Assembly (NCBI GenBank): GCA_024707305.1
Contig: JANPZZ010000001.1
Coordinates: 62,001-126,000 of the forward strand
Direction of reading: 5' to 3'
Length of the DNA: 64,000 nt
Origin: Chitinophagaceae bacterium
GTDB taxonomy: Bacteria; Bacteroidota; Bacteroidia; Chitinophagales; Chitinophagaceae
Made by a program: the position numbers and the translations under genes. Below the pieces are notes generated by a model that searched no databases, had not been told where the DNA came from, and was given only the letters and a program-made list of their open reading frames with translations. Below, piece by piece: positions 8,983-17,297 of this stretch. How positions within the stretch are numbered: position 1 is the stretch's first letter; each line of letters opens with the position of its first letter.

Positions 8983-9477
8983 ATGAAAAAAACGATGCTC
9001 TTGTTCGCTTGTGTTTTGTTAATGGCAACTGCTGCCATTTCGCAAAATATAACTCGCGTAAAGATTACCGATATTGAAAAAAGAATTGATGAAAGCGACA
9101 AACCGCTGGTGATCAATTTCTGGGCAACGTTTTGTAAACCCTGCGTGGAAGAGATGCCGCACTTTCAAAAACTGGCTGATGAATACAAATCGCAGGGAAT
9201 CCAGTTGTTATTCGTGAGTCTCGATTTAGAAGAGGATTATCCTGCGACAATCAGGCAACAGATCAAAAAACTAAAGATCACAGCACCGGTAAACTGGCTG
9301 GATGAATTTGATGCGGATTACTTCTGCCCTAAAATTGACAGTACCTGGTCGGGCTCGCTGCCGGCAACATTGTTTATCAACCGCAATACGGGTTATCGCC
9401 AGTTCAGGGAACAGGTGATAAGCGAAGCTGCACTCAGGAAAGAATTAGACGCCATGCTTCAGCGATCAGCCCAGTAG
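8983..9477 (+). CDS. TlpA-like thiol:disulfide oxidoreductase, exported
   Basis: The 164-residue protein starts with a signal peptide (MKKTMLLFACVLLMATAAIS, cleavage after about residue 21) and continues as a thioredoxin-fold domain. The redox motif is FWATFCKPCVEEMPHF, with the Cys-Lys-Pro-Cys pair at about residues 50-53. The cis-proline-type segment SGSLPATLFINRN precedes the last strand. TlpA/ResA relatives reduce or isomerise disulfides in the periplasm, for example in cytochrome maturation; the substrate here is unknown. It follows trmH by three bases. Its 3' end overlaps the convergent small membrane-protein gene by 19 bp. Confidence 0.85.
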   Translation: MKKTMLLFACVLLMATAAISQNITRVKITDIEKRIDESDKPLVINFWATFCKPCVEEMPHFQKLADEYKSQGIQLLFVSLDLEEDYPATIRQQIKKLKITAPVNWLDEFDADYFCPKIDSTWSGSLPATLFINRNTGYRQFREQVISEAALRKELDAMLQRSAQ

Positions 9478-9674
9478 TCGGAAGGTTCTTCTTCGTTACG
9501 TACTGTACGCATTTGCACCAACAGATAAATAAAGTAAATACCTGCACTCAAACTGGTAAGGGCGAGGATTGTGCCCATTACACTTCCTACATACAGACTT
9601 TTCGCGATGGAGAATCCAACCAGGGCCATGAATGCCAGCAACAGCAGGCGGCCTGTCCAATGATTGAGGGTCAT
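9459..9674 (-). CDS. Small two-helix membrane protein
   Basis: I take the ATG at 9674 (MTLNHWTGRLLLLAFMALVG) as the start because the first helix begins just after it; an upstream Met at 9707 adds eleven polar residues. The 71-residue product has two hydrophobic segments (LLLLAFMALVGFSIAK and GTILALTSLSAGIYFIYLLV) and an acidic C-terminus (RNEEEPSDYWADR). No family is recognised. It overlaps the 3' end of the TlpA-like gene by 19 bp in convergent orientation. Confidence 0.6.
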   Translation of the reverse strand: MTLNHWTGRLLLLAFMALVGFSIAKSLYVGSVMGTILALTSLSAGIYFIYLLVQMRTVRNEEEPSDYWADR

Positions 9675-9772
9675 AAGCAACGGTTTAGGTCTTAGATGAC
9701 CGCTCAATTCTTTTCCATAAAAAAAATCATAATTTTTATGAACGGCGATGTTGCCTAAGGAATCGCGTTGAA

Positions 9773-10378
9773 TTAGTTCAGTCTTTTAATGGTGCAGCCA
9801 ACGGATCGTGTCACTTTGGTAGATATGTCTTTACCCGAAACCATTTCATTGATGGCTGCTTTCAGATGGCTACGTGATACATTTGTTTCCGTGGGATTGT
9901 CGTCAATCGCACCATGGTAAGCCAGTTTGCCAGATTTATCGAACAGGAATATTTCAGGCGTGCGCGTGGCGCCAAAGATGTCGGCCAGATTAGAGTTGTC
10001 GTCTACAACATATGGGAAATCGTACCCCAGCTTTTTAGCATAGTCTTTCATATCGTCGAAAGAGTCACCACGGTCGCGGCTGGCTTCATTGGGATTAAGC
10101 AATATCACGCCTATGTTATTCTTTGTTGCATAGCGGGCAATTTCAACGGTACGCGATTCATATTTCTCTACTACCGGGCAGGTATTACAACTAAACATTA
10201 CAAGCAGGCCGTTTGGTTTCATTACGTCATTAAAAGAAATTTCTTTACCAGAAATGTCTTTCAATTTTGTATCCGGGGAGGGCAGGGGAGAACCAATTTC
10301 CAGTCCATTATTTTTTTCCGTAAACGCGATGCTAAGCGTGGCGATTGCAACGGCAAGCAGGGCAAAAATTCTTTTCAT
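9773..10378 (-). CDS. Thioredoxin-family/redoxin protein, exported
   Basis: Start chosen at 10378 (MKRIFALLAVAIATLSIAF) because it begins a clear signal peptide; the longer frame to 10426 adds an unlikely polar extension. The 201-residue protein matches the AhpC/TSA-redoxin group found in Bacteroidota: GSPLPSPDTKLKDISGKEIS, then LLVMFSCNTCPVVEKYESRT with a Cys-Asn-Thr-Cys pair, then a long insert NPNEASRDRGDSFDDM, DFPYVVDDN and GATRTPEIFLFDKSG with the cis-Pro. Probably a periplasmic thiol-disulfide enzyme. It lies 51 bp downstream of the yihY-like gene on the same strand. Confidence 0.82.
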   Translation of the reverse strand: MKRIFALLAVAIATLSIAFTEKNNGLEIGSPLPSPDTKLKDISGKEISFNDVMKPNGLLVMFSCNTCPVVEKYESRTVEIARYATKNNIGVILLNPNEASRDRGDSFDDMKDYAKKLGYDFPYVVDDNSNLADIFGATRTPEIFLFDKSGKLAYHGAIDDNPTETNVSRSHLKAAINEMVSGKDISTKVTRSVGCTIKRLN

Positions 10379-10429
10379 GGTAAATAAATTTATGATGGTT
10401 TCCGGTTTCTTTCCAAATTTCCGCAAATA

Positions 10430-11400
10430 TCATGCAGAATGGGCGCCGCCCGCCAGCAATTTATTCCTCTCATCCACTTCATGCTTTAGCGAATTTATAC
10501 TTACGTTCAGTTCAAATCCGATGAGCAATACCAGTGAATTGAAATATACGAGCAGCATCATGATTAATAAAGTGCTGATGGAACCGTATAACTCATTGTA
10601 ATTAGAAAAGTTGCTGACGTATATAGAGAACAGGGCTGTGAATGCGATCATCAGGAATGTCGCGAGTAACGATCCAGGGTTGATAAATTTCCAACGTTTT
10701 TGCACGGCCGGGGCATAACGGTAGATAAGTGATATCGCAAAAAAGAACAACAACAATATCACCACCCAGCGGAAGTTGTGTACCACTGCAATCACCGTTG
10801 CATTTTTTACACCCAGCCAGCGCAGCACCGCGCCCTGCATGATTAATGAAAGGATGGATGCAATAAAAATGATAAACAAAAGAATAGTGAGTCGCAGTGC
10901 TACCCAGCGCTGATGCAATCCTTTTTCTTTTTACAAACCCAATATAGTTTTTATCGAATGATCGCATTACACCCATGATGGCATTTGAAGAGAAGAACAT
11001 TGCCAGCACAAAACCGAGCGACAATAAACCTGTTCTGGGTTTTTTGTAAAATGTCTTCCAAAAAACCTATCAGCCGCTGGTTGTTTTCTTCACCCGGAAC
11101 CACATCTTTTATCAACCCAAACATTTGCGATAGAAACTCTTCAGAAATAGGGATATAAGGTATCAGTGTAAATAAAAAGATAACAGCCGGAGGGATTGCC
11201 ATTACGAAATTATAAGCTACTGAAGAGGCTCTCTCAGTAAACCCTGTTTTTCGCGCCTGTAAAAAGAAGAATCGTATGACGTCAAAAAGAGGTATGCCCT
11301 GAAAGCCAGGCAAGGAAATCTGTTTGCTTTTGCGAATCAGGAAGCTGACAGGCAACGAAACCAGGAACATTCTTTTAATGCGCGTCAGTTGATGCCTCAT
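10430..11400 (-). CDS. YihY/BrkB-family inner-membrane protein (frame broken twice)
   Basis: Three frames join into about 322 residues of a YihY/BrkB (UPF0761) membrane protein. The first part has the hallmark FTERASSVAYNFVMAIPPAVIF, the middle has LLSLGFVLAMFFSSNAIMGV followed by MRSFDKN, and the last has the helices VVILLLFFFAISLIYRY and NPGSLLATFLMIAFTALFSI. Extra bases near 11035 and within the A/T runs at about 10921-10934 break the frame. Six helices are expected. The molecular function of the family is not settled; some members have been linked to transport or virulence. Its start at 11400 is two bases from the mltG stop, so it belongs to the mltG transcription unit. Confidence 0.85.
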
Positions 11401-11402
11401 AA

Positions 11403-12413
11403 CTAGCGGATGTTTCGTTTGTTTAATTCAGCCTGGTAGATTTTGGCTTCCCGCATATGCTCCGCATAATTTTTAGTAAAAACGTGTGTGCCATCAAATG
11501 CGGGGCTTGCTACGAAGTAATAGTATTCCGTTTTGGGCGAATTTAATACTGCATCAATTGTTTCTACCGCAGGTGTGCAAATAGGACCGGGCGGAAGTCC
11601 CCTGTTCATATAGGTATTATAAGGCGATGGTATACGCATATGAACATTATACAGTCGTTTCAATCCAAAATTGCGCATCGAATATTTCAGTGTAGGATCG
11701 GCCTGTAGGGGCATCCCAGCTGCAATGCGGTTGAGGTAAACACTTGCGATATTGGGCCGATCGGAAGGGGCATTCGTTTCTTCATCAATAATAGATGCAA
11801 GCGTTACCACTTCAATTGGTTTAAGTTTAAGCGCCGCTGCTTTGGCTTTCCTTTCTTCTGTCCAGAATTTTTCAAACGCGCTATGAAAATGTCGGAATAT
11901 CTCTGCCGGGGTGCTTGTCCAGTTGATACTGTATGTATAGGGCATGGCTGCGGCCATCACGGTGGTGCTGTCCAGGCCATATTGCTGCAATGAATCTGCA
12001 CTTTCTATATACCGGATAAATGCCAGCGAGTCGCATTCAAATTGTCGTCCAATACGCGCCGCCAGCGTTTCGCGCGTCCTGATTTTGGTAATAACAAACG
12101 AAACCGGCGTTTGCTTACCGTTTTTCAACATGCGCACGAGGTCGGTAATACTGGTGCCTTTCTCAATTTTATAGCGGCCCGGTTTTACGGTTTTTAAACC
12201 GATGCTTTTGGTTGCCCAGTCAAACCAGGTAAATCCATTGATCACCTGCGAATCTTTCAGATGCTGGCGCACTGAAGCCAGATCTTCACCCGTAGAGATA
12301 TAAAAGTAATTTTTTTGCGGGGGGTGAACGGAGGCGCCGAAGAACTTCCAGGCAACAAACGCACCCAATAAAAGCAGGACGGCTATCGAACTAATGATGA
12401 ATCTCTTTTTCAT
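11403..12413 (-). CDS. mltG: Endolytic murein transglycosylase MltG
   Basis: MltG cuts nascent peptidoglycan glycan strands and sets their length. The 336-residue protein has one N-terminal membrane helix (residues 5-23), a LysM-like region (KNYFYISTGEDLASVRQHLK) and the YceG catalytic domain. Seen are TLASIIDEETNAPSDRPNIA with the catalytic Glu of the ASI.ExE motif, QADPTLKYSM, and SPYNTYMNRGLPPGPICTP, all diagnostic. Length is normal for Bacteroidota. The gene is preceded by secG and a terminator hairpin and followed after two bases by the yihY-like gene. Confidence 0.93.
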   Translation of the reverse strand: MKKRFIISSIAVLLLLGAFVAWKFFGASVHPPQKNYFYISTGEDLASVRQHLKDSQVINGFTWFDWATKSIGLKTVKPGRYKIEKGTSITDLVRMLKNGKQTPVSFVITKIRTRETLAARIGRQFECDSLAFIRYIESADSLQQYGLDSTTVMAAAMPYTYSINWTSTPAEIFRHFHSAFEKFWTEERKAKAAALKLKPIEVVTLASIIDEETNAPSDRPNIASVYLNRIAAGMPLQADPTLKYSMRNFGLKRLYNVHMRIPSPYNTYMNRGLPPGPICTPAVETIDAVLNSPKTEYYYFVASPAFDGTHVFTKNYAEHMREAKIYQAELNKRNIR

Positions 12414-12433
12414 AGCTATTCAACAAAATAAAC

Positions 12434-12463
12434 AAAAAACCCCGTCAGAAAGACGGGGTTTTG
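12434..12463 (-). terminator. Intrinsic terminator between secG and mltG
   Basis: AAAACCCCGTC (12436-12446) and GACGGGGTTTT (12452-12462) form an 11-bp GC-cored stem around AGAAA, flanked by A- and T-runs, so it can work on either strand. It lies directly downstream of secG on the minus strand. Confidence 0.85.
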
Positions 12464-12485
12464 ATAATATAAAGAAACTAATTAA

Positions 12486-12851
12486 TTATTGGTTAGAATC
12501 TGGTGCTGCCACCTCCGGCGTAGTGCCTGCATCAAATGGAACGGCGCCATTATCTACCGGAGTTGTACTATTTGGCATTGGTGCGCCCTGGTATTTGCCG
12601 GGATCTGCACCACCACGCGTTGCATTGGTAGGGATGAAGAACACAGAAACGATGCACAATGCAGCGATGATGCCACCGAATACCCAGGTACCTTTTTCAA
12701 GTACGTCGGTTGTTTGTTTAACACCCATAAATTGGTTGCTGAAACCGGCGATAGAACCGGCCAAACCACCACCTTTGGGATTCTGGATCAATACAATAAG
12801 ACCAAGAATGATGGAAGCCACGATAACCAGGATCACAAATAAGAGAGTCAT
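12486..12851 (-). CDS. secG: Preprotein translocase subunit SecG
   Basis: Auxiliary subunit of the SecYEG channel in the inner membrane. The 121-residue protein has two transmembrane segments, VILVIVASIILGLIVLIQ and TWVFGGIIAALCIVSVFF, joined by the diagnostic loop NPKGGGLAGSIAGF. The C-terminal tail is Pro/Ala-rich and low in complexity, as is common for SecG in this phylum. Start at 12851 is one base from the stop of the upstream TPR-protein gene, so the two are translationally close. A strong terminator follows. Confidence 0.92.
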   Translation of the reverse strand: MTLLFVILVIVASIILGLIVLIQNPKGGGLAGSIAGFSNQFMGVKQTTDVLEKGTWVFGGIIAALCIVSVFFIPTNATRGGADPGKYQGAPMPNSTTPVDNGAVPFDAGTTPEVAAPDSNQ

Positions 12852-12852
12852 A

Positions 12853-13816
12853 TCAGGAATACTTTAATTGTTCGATTTTGGCTGCAAAATAAGCGCTTTT
12901 GGCGGGATCAAGCAAACTTAATTTTTTATAAATATGGATGGCTTTGTCGCGGTTACCCTGTTTTTCCCAAACTTCAGCCATTGCCTCTGTCACCACTTCA
13001 CGGGGCGAGATGGAAACAGCCGCCATTTGTTCCACTCTTTTTTTCCTCTGAAACGCTTGTTGCAGGCGCGATTTCCGATGCCGGAATACGTTTCATGGTT
13101 TTAAGCCAGTCGGTAAAACTGCGCAATTGAACACTGAACCTGTCTTTGTCTTTTTGCTCGTCTTTGAACCGAATACCCTGCGAAGCGAAATAATCAACGG
13201 TATGATAGGGCTCAAATGCAAGTGTATCAGAATCCGGAGCAGAAGAAGGATCTGTGGTTTTGGCCCCGGTTAATTCTGCAACTGAAGGTAAATCGGCAGG
13301 AACCCGAATCTCAATTTCGCGCTGTGTTGTTTCAGGCGGCATTGCTTCCTCAGCATCTTTGGTGTTACCTACCTGGTTCAGGGGTTGCTCATCCGTAAAC
13401 GGTTTTTCCAGTTCTGCAGGAAGGGAATCTTTGAAAACGGCCTCTTCAACTTCAGGCTCCGCTACCTCAGGGTTGGCCTGGTGTAATGGCTGTTCATCGG
13501 TAAATGGGGTTTCGAGCGCTGCGTGTATCGGAGTTGCGGTAGTTGCAGGTTCATCCACTGCCGGAGCCGCACCGGTAAATACAGCGTCACCATTTTTATC
13601 ATCACCCAACAGCGACTGATTCCATAAACCAGTTGTGAAAAATAGTTGTGCTTTACCAACAGCAGCATCCCGTCCACTTTTTGCTGCCAGCAAAATATGT
13701 GCAGATGAAAATGCAGGATATTTATTCACCAGTGTTTCCAGTTCCTGCTGGCTGCAGGATTGTAAATCATTCCTGCCCGTGATATGTCTGGCTATTTCAT
13801 TCAGCAAAGGACTCAT
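12853..13816 (-). CDS. Hypothetical protein with TPR-like C-terminus (frame broken once)
   Basis: An extra base in the A-run near 13035-13042 splits the frame; joined, the protein is about 320 residues. The N-terminus (MSPLLNEIARHITGRNDLQS, then LETLVNKYPAFSSAHILLAA) is helical. The middle is acidic, Pro/Thr/Ala-rich and contains two near-identical 11-residue words ETPFTDEQPLH and EKPFTDEQPLN, so it looks disordered. A short helix (VQLRSFTDWLKTMKRIPASE) precedes a C-terminal TPR-like repeat (VTEAMAEVWEKQGNRDKAIH). No enzymatic motif is seen. It lies between lptE and secG, a place where Bacteroidota commonly carry a protein like this. Cellular role unknown. Confidence 0.75.
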
Positions 13817-13868
13817 AGCAGCAAAAGTAAAGGATATGCTATGTAAAATCTGGAAGATGCGGCAAAAA

Positions 13869-14423
13869 TTACCAGTCAGAAAACATCTTATTGAATATAT
13901 CGTCGGCGAGGCCGCGAATCATTTCATCTAAAAGGGCAGCTTCTGCCTGTTGAATAGACTGGCTGGCGGCGAAGTCGAAACTGCGGCTGACGTCGTAATT
14001 TTCCACCTCACCACTCTTAATCTTGTTCACTGTAACTTTTACAGAAACGGTGAGTCGGTTGGTAGCTACCTGTTGATTCGAAATACCAGAGGTGCTGAAT
14101 GAATAACCGGTGATCACACCTTCAATTTCCCAATCGGCATCATTGCCATTGGTTTGTTTCAAACGTGTCTGGCTCACAATTTTCTGGCGCAAGCGATCGG
14201 ACAGGCGAGGGCTCAGGTTGGGATTGATATAGGTCGCTTTATTTTCGATGTATTTAACCTTTACCACTTTCACCGAATCGGGAATACTAATGTCGCGGAA
14301 GGAATAAATTTTACATCCTGAATTTACGCTTCCAAACAGGAAGGCAGCGGCAATCAGGCAAATGCCCGGCATCCACCCGCTTAATGTAATTGATTTCTTT
14401 CCTGTTTTATGCTTATTCATCAA
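13869..14423 (-). CDS. lptE: LptE-family LPS-assembly lipoprotein
   Basis: LptE plugs the LptD barrel that inserts lipopolysaccharide in the outer membrane. The 184-residue protein has a lipoprotein signal with lipobox VNSGC (Cys about residue 37) followed by KIYSFRDISIPDSVKVVKVK, the typical opening of Bacteroidota LptE ("C-x-YSF"). Later segments NPNLSPRLSDRLRQKIVSQT and DADWEIEGVITGYSFSTSG match the family pattern of a sandwich with one long helix. Its ATG lies inside the 3' end of the sigma-54 activator gene (11-bp overlap), which indicates coupled translation. Confidence 0.87.
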   Translation of the reverse strand: MMNKHKTGKKSITLSGWMPGICLIAAAFLFGSVNSGCKIYSFRDISIPDSVKVVKVKYIENKATYINPNLSPRLSDRLRQKIVSQTRLKQTNGNDADWEIEGVITGYSFSTSGISNQQVATNRLTVSVKVTVNKIKSGEVENYDVSRSFDFAASQSIQQAEAALLDEMIRGLADDIFNKMFSDW

Positions 14424-15659
14424 TGTCGTATTCCTTTAATTTCCGGTATAAAGTTCTCTCGCTGATTCCAAGATCCAATGCGGCATCTTTCCGTTTTCCC
14501 TTATGTTTCTTCAACGCTTTTTCTATCAGCTCTTTTTCCTTGTCCATGATGTTCAGACTCTCTTCCACTTCTTCATGATCCTGAATATCGTCGTGATGCA
14601 TGATCACTGGTTGTGTTGGCGCCGGCATCAATGTGCCTGTGCCTGGCTGCAGCAGCATGGCAGGTGGCTCCTGTGTTTTCATTTCCTTCAATTCATTCAG
14701 GATGGAAGGGTTCTGCGCAGCAATGGAAGGGTTTTGCAGCACTTCCAGAAACATCCGTTTCAATTCTGTCACATCTTTTTTCATGTCAAAAAAGAGCTTG
14801 TACAAAATCTCACGCTCATTGGCAAAATCCCCACTGTTTACATTGTTGCTGCCAACAACAGCAGGTAACCGGTTGGATGAATAAGGTTGCAGGAATTTCG
14901 CCAGTTCCCTTGCGGTGATGTTCTTATTCTCTGAAAGAACTGAAATCTGTTCGGCAATATTCTTTAATTCCCGCACATTACCGGGCCAGGGGTAATTTAT
15001 TAACAGGTTTTTGGCTTCATCATCCAGTTGTACCGAACCGGTTTTGTATTTGTCTGCAAAATCTGCGGCAAATTTTCTAAACAGCAGATGTATGTCTTCT
15101 TTGCGCTCATGCAAAGCAGGCACACGAATGGGTACTGTGCTCAAACGATAATAAAGGTCTTCGCGGAATTTGCCATTTTGTACCAGTTGCAAAAGGTCTT
15201 TATTAGTTGCAGCAATCACACGCACATCGTCTTTCTGCACTTTACTGCTACCAACCCGAATATATTCACCCGCTTCCAATACACGCAGCAGCCTCGCCTG
15301 TGTGCCGATGGGCATTTCGCCAATTTCATCAAGAAATATGGTACCGCCATTCACCGTCTCGAAATAACCTTTGCGTGAATCAACAGCCCCTGTGAATGAT
15401 CCTTTTTCGTGCCCAAACAATTCGGAATCGATTGTTCCCTCCGAATGGCGCCACAGTTAACAGCAATAAAAGGATTGTGTTTGCGGTTGGAAAGTGAATG
15501 GATAATATTGGAAAACGCTTCCTTACCCACGCCACTTTCGCCCATTATCAATACCGTCAAATCAGTATTGGCTACCTGCGCTGCTACCTGTAGAGCATAG
15601 TTGAGGGCAGGTGAGTTGCCAATAATTCCAAAACGGTTTTTTATCAGTTGAATGTCCAT
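14413..15659 (-). CDS. Sigma-54-dependent transcriptional activator, AAA+ plus Fis-type HTH, no receiver domain (frame broken once)
   Basis: Joined length about 415 residues. The AAA+ domain starts almost at the N-terminus: Walker A GESGVGKE, VNCGAI, then GHEKGSFTGAVDSRKGYFE with the GAFTGA loop as GSFTGA, Walker B GTIFLDEIGEMP, and NYPWPGNVRELKN. A linker rich in Met/Gln/Pro follows, then a Fis-type helix-turn-helix (DLGISERTLYRKLKEY). A missing C at about 15448 breaks the frame between the GAI and GHE motifs. There is no receiver, GAF or PAS domain, so activity may be set by another protein or by expression. It overlaps lptE and lies 46 bp after miaB, as in many Bacteroidota. Targets are unknown. 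Confidence 0.87.
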
Positions 15660-15705
15660 GTATCGTTAATCTTTTATCGCGGTGATTTAATTTCAGGATA
15701 TAACC

Positions 15706-17142
15706 TTAAATCACCTTTCCTATCAGCGTAGCTTTTGTACACTCCGTAACCTTCACATTTACATATTCGCCAGGTCCGGCATTTACACCTTCTTTAGGAA
15801 ACACGATTACTTTGTTTTGTGAATTACGACCCATCCAGTCCAGTTCACTACGTTTACTTTCTCCTTCAATCAGTACGCGGAATTCTTTACCAAGATCTTT
15901 TTGATTACTCAGTAGCGAAAGTTCATTCTGCAGGTTCACAATTTCCGTGAGGCGTTTTTTCTTTATGTCGTCTGGAACATCATCTTTATAACGACGTGCA
16001 GCCAGCGTGCCCGGACGTTCACTGTAAATAAACATATATGACAGGTCATAACCTGAATAGCGCATCACGTCGAGGGTGTCGGCATGGTCTTCGTCGGTTT
16101 CTGTACAAAAACCAACAATGATATCTGAACTGATACCGCAATCCGGAATAATTTCACGGATGCGATCTACTTTGGCTTTGTACCATTCGCGGGTATAAGT
16201 TCTATTCATCAGTTGCAGTACGCGTGTTGAACCGCTTTGCAATGGCAGGTGAATGTATTTGCAAATATTTTCATGGCGTGCCATTACATGTAACACATCG
16301 TCGGTGATATCTTTCGGGTGAGAGGTAGAGAAACGCACACGCAACAATGGAGAAATGGATGCTACGCGCTCCATCAGCTCGGCAAAAGTTACAGCTACCT
16401 GTGCGCCATGGTCCACCTGGTTGCCGTCAGCAACATAATAATAGCTGTCTACATTCTGACCCAGTAAGGTAATATCACGGAATCCTCTTTCAAAAAGATC
16501 GCGGCATTCGTTGATGATACTTTCGGCATCACGGCTTCGCTCACGACCGCGGGTAAATGGTACCACGCAGAATGAACACATATTATTACAACCGCGCATG
16601 ATGCTTACAAATGCATTTACGCCATTGCTTTCAAGGCGAATGGGGGCGATGTCGGCATAGGTTTCTTCGCGGCTCAGCAACACGTTTACAGCTTTCTGTC
16701 CTCCTTCCGCTTCTTCTACAAGGCCGGGAAGTGTTCGGTAAGCATCAGGGCCTACCACGATGTCCACCAGTTTTTCTTCTTCCAAAAATTTGCTCTTCAG
16801 CCGTTCGGCCATACAACCCAACACGCCTACCAGCGTACCTTTGCGGGCCATCTTCAGTTTGCGGAATTCCGTCAGGCGCTTCCGCACGGTTTGTTCCGCT
16901 TTTTCCCGAATAGAGCAGGTATTTATAAAAATGAGATCCGCTTCTTCCAGGTTGCGGGTAGCGCCAAACCCGGCTCCATGAAGGATCGAAGCCACTACTT
17001 CGCTGTCGGCAAAGTTCATCTGGCAACCATAACTCTCAATATAGAAACGTTTCTTATATGTGTTAGGATCCTGGGCAAATGGCGCAAATGCCTCTCCCTG
17101 GCGGCTCTCATCTTGCGTTTTATCTGTCACGACGTCAAACAT
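15706..17142 (-). CDS. miaB: tRNA-2-methylthio-N6-dimethylallyladenosine synthase MiaB
   Basis: MiaB adds a methylthio group to i6A37 of tRNAs, using two Fe-S clusters and radical SAM chemistry. The 478-residue protein has an N-terminal MTTase domain with its three Cys ([31 protein letters not shown]), a radical-SAM domain with the CxxxCxxC motif in [20 protein letters not shown], and a C-terminal TRAM domain ([27 protein letters not shown]). Length and order are standard for MiaB. It is the first gene of the minus-strand run that includes the sigma-54 activator, lptE and secG. Confidence 0.95.
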   Translation of the reverse strand: MFDVVTDKTQDESRQGEAFAPFAQDPNTYKKRFYIESYGCQMNFADSEVVASILHGAGFGATRNLEEADLIFINTCSIREKAEQTVRKRLTEFRKLKMARKGTLVGVLGCMAERLKSKFLEEEKLVDIVVGPDAYRTLPGLVEEAEGGQKAVNVLLSREETYADIAPIRLESNGVNAFVSIMRGCNNMCSFCVVPFTRGRERSRDAESIINECRDLFERGFRDITLLGQNVDSYYYVADGNQVDHGAQVAVTFAELMERVASISPLLRVRFSTSHPKDITDDVLHVMARHENICKYIHLPLQSGSTRVLQLMNRTYTREWYKAKVDRIREIIPDCGISSDIIVGFCTETDEDHADTLDVMRYSGYDLSYMFIYSERPGTLAARRYKDDVPDDIKKKRLTEIVNLQNELSLLSNQKDLGKEFRVLIEGESKRSELDWMGRNSQNKVIVFPKEGVNAGPGEYVNVKVTECTKATLIGKVI

Positions 17143-17297
17143 TCTACGAGTAATTTGAAGTGCAAATATAGAGGAAAGCCGGGAATTGTGACAGTATGGC
17201 AGGTGGGAAAGGAGCGGTTAAATCGTTTTGCAATAATTTGCCGCTCATACTCTCTTTGTCATTTTTCTCCGGTGATTCTTGTTATTTTTGGACACCG

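Noticed and set aside
17255-17290. Promoter TTTG...TATTTTTG before the receptor gene at 17298
   Set aside because: The -7-like box ends only 7 bp before the ATG and spacing is long, so a usable promoter with a leader is doubtful.
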